The notes beneath the pieces are model-generated. The model searched no databases, had not been told where the DNA came from, and saw nothing but the letters and a program-made list of their open reading frames with translations. A program made the translations under genes and the position numbers. Shown piece after piece: positions 16,883 to 24,385 of a DNA stretch of 59,915 bases. Source of the stretch: JANQPX01 sp039197065 (GTDB taxonomy: Bacteria; Pseudomonadota; Alphaproteobacteria; Geminicoccales; Geminicoccaceae); the NCBI GenBank assembly GCA_039197065.1, contig JBCCUL010000035.1:1-59915 (forward strand). Reading direction: 5' to 3'. The number at the start of each line of letters is the position of its first letter. Within the stretch, counting starts at the first letter, position 1.

Positions 16883-17461
16883 ATGAACGCTGCGGGCGTT
16901 GCCGCCTTGCTGGCGCTTGCCGGCTGTTCGTCACCTTCTGTCGAGGTCGGGCCGACGGGCGACGCTCTCGAAGCGCGAAAGCAGCTTGAGGCGGCGCTTC
17001 CAGAAGGGCCGGTGCGCCTGCAGATCTTTGGCGATCCCTACGGCCTCGATCCGAAACGACAGGACCGGCTGATCGCTGCAGCGATGGGCGACGGCGTGCA
17101 GGGCGTGAAGGCGCGCTTTTCTCCCGATCCAGGACTGTATAGCGCTGACCAGCCCCGATTGGTGGTGATCCTGAACCCGCAGATCGAAGCGCCGAGCGTC
17201 GAGACCTGCCGGTCGCCCGAGCGCATTCGAACGGGCCCGGCGTCCGAAGATCTCACCATTCTTGCGGCTTTCTGCGACGGCGAGCGTCTGATGAACAGTG
17301 CGCGCGCCGACGGTGATGTCGAAGGGCCGACCGACCAGCGTCTGAAGCGCATGCTCTGGCAGACCGCAGGCGTGCTGTTCCCCGACAATTACCGCAATGA
17401 ATATGGCATCAACATCATCCCAGGCCTTAACATAGGCATCGGCGGCGCCTTCGGCTTCTAG
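16883..17461 (+). CDS. putative lipoprotein, unrecognised family
   Basis: Predicted lipoprotein of about 192 aa with a lipobox LALAGC near the N-terminus (lipidation on that Cys). ATG 16883 gives a signal without positive charge; a TTG start at 16841 would give a basic n-region (IRFDQLRHRYLTR) and is a real alternative. The mature protein has an alternating charged/hydrophobic middle and a glycine-rich C-terminus (GINIIPGLNIGIGGAFGF) reminiscent of an amphipathic outer-membrane strand. Function unknown. It sits 28 nt after the preceding hypothetical gene. Confidence 0.7.
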   Translation: MNAAGVAALLALAGCSSPSVEVGPTGDALEARKQLEAALPEGPVRLQIFGDPYGLDPKRQDRLIAAAMGDGVQGVKARFSPDPGLYSADQPRLVVILNPQIEAPSVETCRSPERIRTGPASEDLTILAAFCDGERLMNSARADGDVEGPTDQRLKRMLWQTAGVLFPDNYRNEYGINIIPGLNIGIGGAFGF

Positions 17462-17500
17462 GTAGCCGCGGGCTGCACCGTTGACTTGACGGAGACCGGG

Positions 17501-18649
17501 ATGGGTAACGTCGTGGATGTGGTGGTTGCAGGCGCCGGCATCGCAGGTGCTTCGCTCGCTTATGAGCTGGCGGCGGAACAGCGGGTTCTTCTGCTGGAGC
17601 GGGAGGAGAGGCCGGGTTATCACAGTTCCGGGCGCTCGGCCGCCATGCTCATTGCGAGCTATGGGACGGACGCCGTCCGTGGCCTGACGAAGGCAGGTCG
17701 AAGCTTCTTCGAACATCCGCCCGAAGGCTTCAGCGACAAGCCGCTGCTCTCAAAGCGTGGCTATCTGCACATCGCGCGAGAAAGCCAGCTTTCCCGTCTC
17801 GATGCATTTGAGCTGGAGATCCGGCCGCATGTGCCCTCGCTTCGCCGTCTCTCCGGTGCGGAGGTGGTGGAGGCGGCACCGCTGGTCGATCCTGCCTATC
17901 CCGCGGCCGGCCTTTTGGAACCGGATGCGATGGCGATCGACGATGCCGCGTTGCATCAAGGCTATCTCCGCGGCTTCGCCAGGCGTGGCGGCCAGCTGAT
18001 GACGAATGCCGAGATCACCAAGACCCATCAAGGCGCCGGCGGTCGCTGGATGATCGAGACAGGGGTGGGGCGTTTCGAGACGGACGTGCTGGTGAACGCC
18101 GCCGGCGCCTGGGCGGAGGCTCTTGCTGAACTCGCTGGCGTTCCCCCCATCGGCCTGCAGCCGAAGCGCCGAACCGCCATCCTGCTCGATCTTCCTGAAG
18201 TCAGCGGCGCCCCCGCTGGCGCTGGGCTGCTCGGAGATATGCCTATGGTGACGGATATCGACGATGAATTCTATGTAAAGCCCGAGGGTGGCGCGCTGAT
18301 GGTCTCACCTGCGGACGAGACGCCGGTTCCGCCATCCGATGTGCAGCCGGAAGAGCTGGACGTGGCGATCACGGTGGATCGCTATGAGACGCTGACCGGG
18401 AAGACCGTACGCGCTATCCGCAAGCGCTGGGCCGGGCTTCGGACGTTCGTTCCGGATCATAGCCCGGTGATCGGACCCGATCCTGCGGCGACCGGCTTCT
18501 TCTGGCTGGCAGGGCAGGGCGGCTTCGGCTTCATGACCGCACCCGGCGCCGCGCGATTGGCGGCCGATCTGATCCTCGGGCGAAATCCGGATCACGATCT
18601 TGCCCCTCTCATCGAGGCCGTATCCCCAAAAAGGCTGCGCAAAGACTGA
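17501..18649 (+). CDS. FAD-dependent oxidoreductase of the DAO family
   Basis: Flavoprotein of about 382 aa of the D-amino-acid/glycine/sarcosine oxidase (DAO) superfamily. Seen: the FAD fold VVVAGAGIAGASLAYELAAE at the N-terminus, then REERPGYHSSGRSAAM, where an FAD-binding Ser/Gly-Arg loop is expected, and the C-terminal FWLAGQGGFGFMTAPGAARL. I use ATG 17501 with GGAG 6 nt upstream; the frame is open to TTG 17486. The substrate cannot be read from sequence; a D-amino acid or secondary amine is likely. It ends at a pair of hairpins shared with convergent phoX. Confidence 0.88.
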   Translation: MGNVVDVVVAGAGIAGASLAYELAAEQRVLLLEREERPGYHSSGRSAAMLIASYGTDAVRGLTKAGRSFFEHPPEGFSDKPLLSKRGYLHIARESQLSRLDAFELEIRPHVPSLRRLSGAEVVEAAPLVDPAYPAAGLLEPDAMAIDDAALHQGYLRGFARRGGQLMTNAEITKTHQGAGGRWMIETGVGRFETDVLVNAAGAWAEALAELAGVPPIGLQPKRRTAILLDLPEVSGAPAGAGLLGDMPMVTDIDDEFYVKPEGGALMVSPADETPVPPSDVQPEELDVAITVDRYETLTGKTVRAIRKRWAGLRTFVPDHSPVIGPDPAATGFFWLAGQGGFGFMTAPGAARLAADLILGRNPDHDLAPLIEAVSPKRLRKD

Positions 18650-18655
18650 ACGAAA

Positions 18656-18720
18656 GGAGGCGGCCCGCCGAAACGAGCCGCCTCCCAATCTCGCTCCCCC
18701 GGATGCCAACGGCATCCGGG
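18656..18720. terminator. bidirectional terminator hairpins
   Basis: Two consecutive hairpins between convergent genes. The first pairs GGAGGCGGC (18656-18664) with GCCGCCTCC (18677-18685). The second is CCCGGATGCC-AAC-GGCATCCGGG (18698-18720), a perfect 10-bp stem with a 3-nt loop. Neither is followed by a strong T-run. The position suggests ends for both the oxidase and phoX transcripts. Confidence 0.65.
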
Positions 18721-18745
18721 AAAGTGAACGCCGACGGCCGCGCCG

Positions 18746-20734
18746 TCAGGTGCCGATGGTGCCGCCGCCGTCCTTGGTGATCACCACCACTGAGGGACGG
18801 ACCGGGAGCGCCTCGTCGAAGTCCGGCCAGCGGGTGCCCGGATTTTCGAAGGTGGCGCCATTGCCTTCCAGGTCCTCTTCGCCCGGATGCTGGACCGCGA
18901 CGAACATGGTCTCATCCTTGCTGTCGAAGACCGGGCCGCAGAGTTCCGCACCGACAGGTACGCGGAAGAAGTGCTTGGAGGTGCCGCGGGCGTCGCCCTC
19001 GGTCTCCAGCGCCCAGACGCCGTCGGCGCGGCCGGTCTTGTCGAGGGCGTTGCCGTCGGTCGAGATCCAGAGACGGCCTTCGCTGTCCAGCGCACAGTTG
19101 TCCGGCATGCCGAACCAGCCATCCTCGCTGGTGGACGGGTTCCAGACGGCGCCCACCTCGGCGACCGAGGGATCGCCGCACTGCACCAGCATGTCCCAGG
19201 TGAACTGATCGGCCGTGTGGTCCTCGTCCGGCGCCGACATTTCGATGATGTGACCGAACGCGTTCTCCGGGCGCGGATTGGCGATGTTCTCGTCGCCGAC
19301 CTTGCGCCGGGTGTTGTTGGTCAGCATCGCGTAAACCTTGCCGCCGACGGGGCTCGGCTGAACGTCTTCCGGGCGATCCATCTTGGTGGCGCCCAGGAGA
19401 TCGGCCGCACGGCGGGTTTCGATCACCACATCCGCCTGGCTCTCGAAGCCGTTCTCCGCGGTCAGCGGACCTTCACCGTGGACCAGCGGCATCCAGTCCA
19501 TCGTGCCATCCTCGTTGTAGCGGGCGACAGAGAGCGTGCCCTCGTCGAGGAGGTCCATGTTGGCGGCCCGGTCGTCCGGATTATAGGTGCCGGCCGTCAC
19601 GAAGCGGTAGATGTAGTCGAAGCGCTGATCGTCGCCCGAATAGACCACGACGCGGCCGTCCTTGTTCAGGATGGTCTCGCCGCCCTCATGCTTGAAGCGG
19701 CCAAGGGCTGTGCGCTTCTTCGGGGTCGAAGTCGGATCGAACGGGTCGATCTCCACCAGATAACCGAAGCGATTCGGCTCGTTCGGCTCCTTGGTGATGT
19801 CGAAGCGATCGTGGGCCGTGCCCCAGTTGTACCAGCCGCCGGGCACGCCGTAGCGATCGTAATTGGCGAACTCGGGATGGTCCTCGGGCAGTTGAACCTT
19901 ACCCTCGTCGTCCTGTTCGCTCCAGAAGTAGCCGTGGAAGTTCTCTTCCGCCGCGAGCCAGGTGCCCCAGGGCGTGGTGCCGCCGGCGCAATTGTTGATC
20001 ATCCCATTCACCTTGGTGCCGGTGGCGTCAGTGGACGTCTTCAGGCGATCATGGCCGGCGGCTGGCCCCGCGATCTCCATTTCGGTCTCTGCCGTGATGC
20101 GGCGGTTGAGATCGCTGTCCTTCACCACCTGCCAGGCGCCGTCGACCTTCCTGATCTCCAGCACCGAGCCGCCATGGGCGGCCATCTCGACATTGATCAG
20201 CTCAGGCGTGATCTTGGAAAAGCCCTGCCGGTCCTGGCGGCCTTCCATGCCCGGGAACATGATCTCCTCATTGGTGTACTCATGGTTCACGCAGAGGAAG
20301 GCATGGTCTTCGGCGCCGTCGATCGGGATGAAGCCGAGGAAGTCGTTGTTGTAGCCGAACTGCTGCGCCTGGGCTTCGGCGGTCTGGTTCAGCGGGTCGA
20401 ACTCGGGCGCACCTTTGACAACAGGATCGCCCCAGCGAATCAGCACATTGGCGCTGTAGCCGTCTGCGACGTGATGGTTCCCATCGACACCGGCTTCGAG
20501 TTCGCTGAAGCCGAAATTGGGTGTTGCGGCCTGCGCCTTTTTCGCAGCGGCGAGCGCCAGCGGGCCCATAGTCGCGGTCACGGTGGCGACGGCGAGCGAA
20601 CCCTTCATCACATCGCGCCGATTGAAGCGCTTGGCGATCACGTCGCCCATGGTGGGGTTGGTGGAACGGTTGCTGCCGACGTCTTCCGAATCTTCGCGGC
20701 GCTGCTGCAGCGAGCGATGTTCCTGATCAGTCAT
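18746..20734 (-). CDS. phoX: PhoX-family alkaline phosphatase
   Basis: Secreted phosphatase (662 aa, PhoX/DUF839 family) that releases phosphate from organic phosphoesters in the periplasm; characterised members bind Fe and Ca. Seen: a Tat signal with NRRDVMKG followed by a hydrophobic stretch ending near AAAKKAQA, then family blocks such as CVNHEYTNEE, NNCAGGTTPWGTWLAAEENFH (quoted in part), and PENAFGHIIEM. A triple 11-bp repeat that looks like a Pho box lies 87-113 bp upstream of the ATG, so induction by PhoB under phosphate starvation is likely. Monocistronic. Confidence 0.93.
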   Translation of the reverse strand: MTDQEHRSLQQRREDSEDVGSNRSTNPTMGDVIAKRFNRRDVMKGSLAVATVTATMGPLALAAAKKAQAATPNFGFSELEAGVDGNHHVADGYSANVLIRWGDPVVKGAPEFDPLNQTAEAQAQQFGYNNDFLGFIPIDGAEDHAFLCVNHEYTNEEIMFPGMEGRQDRQGFSKITPELINVEMAAHGGSVLEIRKVDGAWQVVKDSDLNRRITAETEMEIAGPAAGHDRLKTSTDATGTKVNGMINNCAGGTTPWGTWLAAEENFHGYFWSEQDDEGKVQLPEDHPEFANYDRYGVPGGWYNWGTAHDRFDITKEPNEPNRFGYLVEIDPFDPTSTPKKRTALGRFKHEGGETILNKDGRVVVYSGDDQRFDYIYRFVTAGTYNPDDRAANMDLLDEGTLSVARYNEDGTMDWMPLVHGEGPLTAENGFESQADVVIETRRAADLLGATKMDRPEDVQPSPVGGKVYAMLTNNTRRKVGDENIANPRPENAFGHIIEMSAPDEDHTADQFTWDMLVQCGDPSVAEVGAVWNPSTSEDGWFGMPDNCALDSEGRLWISTDGNALDKTGRADGVWALETEGDARGTSKHFFRVPVGAELCGPVFDSKDETMFVAVQHPGEEDLEGNGATFENPGTRWPDFDEALPVRPSVVVITKDGGGTIGT

Positions 20735-20800
20735 TCATGCCTCTCCGGGTTAAGGTCAACGAAGCGGATGTAGGATGCTCGTCGATCGTTTTTTCGAGTT

Positions 20801-20806
20801 ATTCTA
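20801..20806 (-). promoter_or_regulatory. candidate -10 element of phoX
   Basis: On the minus strand TAGAAT lies 14 nt downstream of the last Pho-box repeat, a distance that lets the box replace the -35 element, as is known for PhoB-activated promoters. Assigned by position and similarity to TATAAT only. Confidence 0.4.
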
Positions 20807-20820
20807 ATTAGATTTTGTAT

Positions 20821-20847
20821 TTGACACCGGGATGACAACTTTGTGAC
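20821..20847 (-). promoter_or_regulatory. Pho box, three 11-bp-spaced repeats
   Basis: Read on the minus strand, GTCAC, GTCAT and GTCAA occur exactly 11 bp apart (plus-strand TGAC at 20822, 20833 and 20844). The 11-bp period and TGTCA-type core match PhoB direct repeats, here three instead of the usual two. It is placed directly upstream of phoX, which supports PhoB control. Confidence 0.75.
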
Positions 20848-20880
20848 GGCGAAAAGGTCATCAAAAATGTTGTGTCGCCG

Positions 20881-21645
20881 CTATTTCGGCGGCATCCGAA
20901 GCGCTCCATCCAGACGGATCGTCTCGCCGTTCAACATGGGATTGCGCAGGATCGCTTCGACAAGATCGGCATATTCCGAGGGCCGTCCCAGCCTGGGCGG
21001 GAAGGGCACGCTTTCACCAAGCGAACGCTGCACGTCGTCTGGCAGACCCGTCAGCATGGGCGTTTCAAAAATACCCGGTGCGATGGTCATGACGCGGATG
21101 CCATGGCGCGCAAGCTCACGGGCGGCCGGCAAGGTCAGCGCCGCAACGCCTCCTTTGGATGCGGCATAGGCGGCCTGACCGATCTGACCGTCGAAGGCGG
21201 CGACCGAGGCGGTATTGACGATCACCCCGCGTTCACCATCCCCGTCCGGCTCAAGCCCTGTCATTTCAGCTGCGGCAAGGCGCATCAGGTTGAACGTGCC
21301 GATAAGATTGACCCGAATGACCTGCTCGAACCGATCAAGCGGCATCGGCCCCTCCCGTCCGACAATCCGTCCCGCCGGCGCCACCCCCGCACAGTTCACC
21401 AGCATGCGCGCTGGACCGCTGGCATCGCGAGCTGATTCGACGGCTTTTTTCGCCTGATTGGCATCGGTCACGTCGCATGGAATGGCTGTGCAGCCGAGCA
21501 ATTCCGCCGACTTCTCGAGGTGGGCGCTCGGAAGATCCAAGACGGTCACTTTCGCCCCGAGGTCAACCAGCCGTCGGCCGACGGCCTGGCCGAGACCGGA
21601 GGCGCCGCCGGTCACCAAAGCGGCCGTTCCGTTGATTTCCATCAT
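20881..21645 (-). CDS. SDR-family 3-hydroxyacyl-CoA-dehydrogenase-like protein
   Basis: Short-chain dehydrogenase (about 254 aa) resembling the type II 3-hydroxyacyl-CoA dehydrogenase (HSD17B10) group. Seen: NAD-binding GGASGLGQAVG, the LVNCAGVAPAG (NAG) strand, and catalytic Ser/Tyr/Lys in NTASVAAFDGQIGQAAYAASK-type spacing (YAASK present). I place the start at 21645, where GGGGAT precedes tandem ATGs; the frame is open from TTG 21678. A role in branched-chain or fatty acyl-CoA oxidation is likely but not proven. Downstream lies the phoX promoter, so it is probably a separate unit. Confidence 0.9.
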   Translation of the reverse strand: MMEINGTAALVTGGASGLGQAVGRRLVDLGAKVTVLDLPSAHLEKSAELLGCTAIPCDVTDANQAKKAVESARDASGPARMLVNCAGVAPAGRIVGREGPMPLDRFEQVIRVNLIGTFNLMRLAAAEMTGLEPDGDGERGVIVNTASVAAFDGQIGQAAYAASKGGVAALTLPAARELARHGIRVMTIAPGIFETPMLTGLPDDVQRSLGESVPFPPRLGRPSEYADLVEAILRNPMLNGETIRLDGALRMPPK

Positions 21646-21730
21646 CAGATCCCCATGTCCAATCAATAGTTGCGACAACAGATCATGGCGTTATACGAGG
21701 GCAGTCCTTTAGGAGATAGGAGGCGGAGCG

Positions 21731-22084
21731 ATGACGGGCGATGCCGACTTTATGGGCCTTCCGGTGGCCGCCGAGCCGCCGGACGAAGAGCGTTTCTGGA
21801 AGAAGCTCAAGCGATTTCTCACGCAGATCCCCTTTGCGGAAGATCTGACCGCCGCCTATTACTGCGCTGCCGACCCTGATACGCCCGGCTATGTCCGTGC
21901 CGTACTCCTTGGCGCTGTCGCCTATTTCGTGCTGCCGGTCGACATGGTTCCCGATATGCTTGCGGGGCTGGGTTTTACCGATGATGCGTCGGTTTTGGCG
22001 GCGGCTGTAGCGGCGGTTGGTCGGCATCTTCAGCCTCGACATCGCGAGCAGGCGCGGCGCGCGCTACGGAAGATCGGAGGCTGA
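21731..22084 (+). CDS. YkvA-family (DUF1232) membrane protein
   Basis: Small protein (117 aa) with a DUF1232/YkvA domain. Seen: a soluble N-terminus, then the family core RAVLLGAVAYFVLPVDMVPD followed by LAGLGFTDDASVLAAA, where 'YFVLPVDMVPD' and the Asp-Asp pair are signature features. The function of the family is not established. GGAGATAGGAGG precedes the ATG. It is followed by a small hairpin (22094-22112). Confidence 0.9.
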   Translation: MTGDADFMGLPVAAEPPDEERFWKKLKRFLTQIPFAEDLTAAYYCAADPDTPGYVRAVLLGAVAYFVLPVDMVPDMLAGLGFTDDASVLAAAVAAVGRHLQPRHREQARRALRKIGG

Positions 22085-22500
22085 TCCTGCCTCGATCGGC
22101 GTGAAGCCGATCCGGGTTGGGAGCGCGGTTAGCGACGTCGACGCCAAGACACGCACAAGCAAACTTTTAAGTGACCGGCTGGCTTTCGGGCGATGAAAAT
22201 GCCGGGCTGCGGCAACTTAGGACGATTGCGTTCGCCGCAGATATGCTGTTAGTCTTTAAAACAACAGAACAACGTTCTTTGGACGCAAGTTCATGCAACG
22301 ATAAAGGGATAACGTCGACGACGTACCCTCTCCAAGGGAGGTAACGAGATACTGCCTGAAAACGCGAGATATTTCTTGGACACAAAGGTTGAAATCTCGT
22401 GAACGTCCGTTACCAGGCGGTGAGAATGGGCGGTGCGCCAGCTATTGCGGACGCCCGACATGTACGCTGCATACATGCTGAGCAGAAAGGGAGACAATCG
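22085..22500. other. upstream region of the TRAP operon
   Basis: A 416-bp gap. It opens with a 7-bp hairpin GATCGGC-gtgaa-GCCGATC (22094-22112), probably the end of the preceding transcript, then a relatively AT-rich stretch that should hold the TRAP promoter, including a short dyad AGAAC-AAC-GTTCT near 22270. I cannot assign a regulator. The open frame from 22399 runs into the binding-protein gene but has no plausible extra domain. Confidence 0.5.
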
Positions 22501-23550
22501 ATGTCAAGAAAACTACTGACGGCCGCATGTGCGGTCGGCTTGGCCGCCGGTTTCGGGATGGCCGCGACCGACCAGGCTGAAGCCAAAGAGCGCTGGAAAA
22601 TGCATTCGGCGTTTGGACAGAACGTCGCAGTGATCGGGCCGGTCGGCTACCGCATCGCCGAATGGGTCGGCGAAATGACTGACGGCGATTTCGACATCAA
22701 GGTGTTCGAGCCCGGCGCTATCGTCGGCGGCGCCGCGTATTACGACGCTGTTTCCGAAGGCGCGCTCGATGCCGCCTATGGCACGCCCGGTTACAATCAG
22801 GGCAAGAACTCCGCCTACAACTTCTTCTCCACCTGGCCTTTCGGTCCCCCAGCCCCTGAATTCCTCGCCTGGATGATGTATGGCGGCGGTGTCGAGATGG
22901 CCGAGGAAATGTACGCCCGGGACAACATCGTCTACCACCTCTGCGGCATGATCCCGCCGGAGACCTCGGGTTGGTTCCGCGAGGAGATCAACAGCCTCGA
23001 GGATCTGCAGGGGCTGAAGATGCGCTTCTTCGGTCTTGGCGCCAAGGTGATGCAGAAGTTCGGCGTGTCGACCCAGCTGCTCGCCGGCGGCGACATCTAT
23101 CCGGCTCTCGAGCTCGGCACGATCGATGCCACCGAGTTCTCCATGCCGGCGATCGACCGTTCCTATGGCTTCTATCAGATCGCCAAATATAACTACTTCC
23201 CAGGCTGGCACCAGCAGTCGACCACCAACGAAATCCTGATCAACGTCGACAAGTGGGAAGGTCTGTCGGCGCCGTATCAGGCGATCTTCAAGGCGGCCTG
23301 CAAGGCGAACATCGCTCAGCAGATCGCTGACGGCGAGTTCTCGCAGGCCGACGCCATGGCCGCCAATGTCGAGGACGGTGTCACCAACATCCGCTGGCCG
23401 GACGAGGTGCTCGACGCGCTCAACGGCGCCTGGGACGAGGTGATCGCCGAAGAGACAGAGACCAACGAAGACAGCAAGCGGATCTGGGCTTCGATCACGG
23501 AGTTCCGTGAGAAGTTCAAGATCTGGGGTGAGATGGGCTACCTCGAGTAG
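22501..23550 (+). CDS. dctP: TRAP transporter periplasmic solute-binding protein
   Basis: DctP-family (TakP-like) binding protein of about 349 aa. Seen: a Sec signal (about 1-27, ending QAEAKE), the family's ALELGTIDATEFSMPAIDR region, with the conserved acidic residue near the bound carboxylate, and YNYFPGWHQQ. It resembles the mannitol/chloroaromatic-type and 2-oxoacid-binding TRAP group, so a carboxylic or polyol solute is likely. ATG 22501 follows AAAGGGAGA. First gene of a DctP-DctQ-DctM operon. Confidence 0.93.
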   Translation: MSRKLLTAACAVGLAAGFGMAATDQAEAKERWKMHSAFGQNVAVIGPVGYRIAEWVGEMTDGDFDIKVFEPGAIVGGAAYYDAVSEGALDAAYGTPGYNQGKNSAYNFFSTWPFGPPAPEFLAWMMYGGGVEMAEEMYARDNIVYHLCGMIPPETSGWFREEINSLEDLQGLKMRFFGLGAKVMQKFGVSTQLLAGGDIYPALELGTIDATEFSMPAIDRSYGFYQIAKYNYFPGWHQQSTTNEILINVDKWEGLSAPYQAIFKAACKANIAQQIADGEFSQADAMAANVEDGVTNIRWPDEVLDALNGAWDEVIAEETETNEDSKRIWASITEFREKFKIWGEMGYLE

Positions 23551-23559
23551 CCAGTGACG

Positions 23560-23588
23560 AAACCGGCCGTCCCTTGGGCGGCCGGTTT
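23560..23588 (+). terminator. intercistronic hairpin dctP/dctQ
   Basis: Perfect 10-bp stem AAACCGGCCG/CGGCCGGTTT with a 9-nt loop, 10 nt after the dctP stop and 120 nt before dctQ. There is no T-run of more than three. It probably acts as an attenuator or 3' stabiliser, giving more binding protein than membrane subunits. Confidence 0.65.
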
Positions 23589-23707
23589 CATATCAACCAT
23601 AGACTAACCAAAAATTATCCATCTCGATGGCATCATGCTGCTCGACATGTCCGAGGCCGAGAAACGATGACGTCAGTAACTGCCAGTGATCGAGGAGGCG
23701 CCTGCCG

Positions 23708-24382
23708 ATGAACGGACTGCTGAACCTCGCTGAATATCTGGACCGGTTCCCGCGTTTCATCGGTAAATGTGCGGGGTTCGTCGTGTTGCCGTTGATCGCC
23801 TTCATCATGTTCGATGTGATCACCCGCAAGATCGACTTCCTGCGAATCGGCATGTCTCAGCTTTCCTTCTACTGGCTGATCGAACCGATCAAGCTACAGG
23901 ACATGCAATGGCATCTGCACGCCATCATCCTGATGCTGTCCTTCGGCTTCGCCTATCTGAACAACTCTCATGTGCGGGTCGACATATTCCGTGAAATGCT
24001 GGGCCGGCGCGGCCAGGCCTGGATCGAATTTTGGGGCATCTTGCTTCTGGCGATCCCTTATCTCGTCATCGCGATCTATTTCTCCGCCGTGTTCGTCAAG
24101 ATTTCCTTCATGCAAGGTGAGGGCTCGGAAAGCCTGACCGGCATTACCCACCGTTACATCATCAAGTCCGTCATGGTGATCGGCTTTACGTTCACGATGA
24201 GCGCCTTCCTTGCGACGTTCATTCGTCTTTGCGCCTTGTTATTCGGGGGACCTGATCAGAAGGCTCGGGCGGCAGAGGCCCTCAACATTTTCAGTGACGA
24301 AACCAACCGTACCGCCGACCAGCTTGCAGCTGAGGCCAGGGCGATGGCTGATGAAATCAAACCGCAAGGCGGGGGACGCTAG
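23708..24382 (+). CDS. dctQ: TRAP transporter small permease
   Basis: DctQ small membrane subunit (224 aa) with four hydrophobic segments. Seen: an FIMFDVITRK motif in the first segment, then FYWLIEPIKLQDMQWHLHAI and the NNSHVRVDIF block, both typical of DctQ. The C-terminal tail (about 185-224) is hydrophilic and longer than usual, with an Ala/Glu-rich helix. GGAGGCG precedes the ATG. It partners DctM, whose start is 3 nt downstream. Confidence 0.92.
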   Translation: MNGLLNLAEYLDRFPRFIGKCAGFVVLPLIAFIMFDVITRKIDFLRIGMSQLSFYWLIEPIKLQDMQWHLHAIILMLSFGFAYLNNSHVRVDIFREMLGRRGQAWIEFWGILLLAIPYLVIAIYFSAVFVKISFMQGEGSESLTGITHRYIIKSVMVIGFTFTMSAFLATFIRLCALLFGGPDQKARAAEALNIFSDETNRTADQLAAEARAMADEIKPQGGGR

Positions 24383-24385
24383 GCG

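Noticed and set aside
18887..20773. 628-codon open frame on the plus strand
   Set aside because: Antisense to phoX, which has a Tat signal, family motifs and a Pho box; the antisense protein has no recognisable domain.
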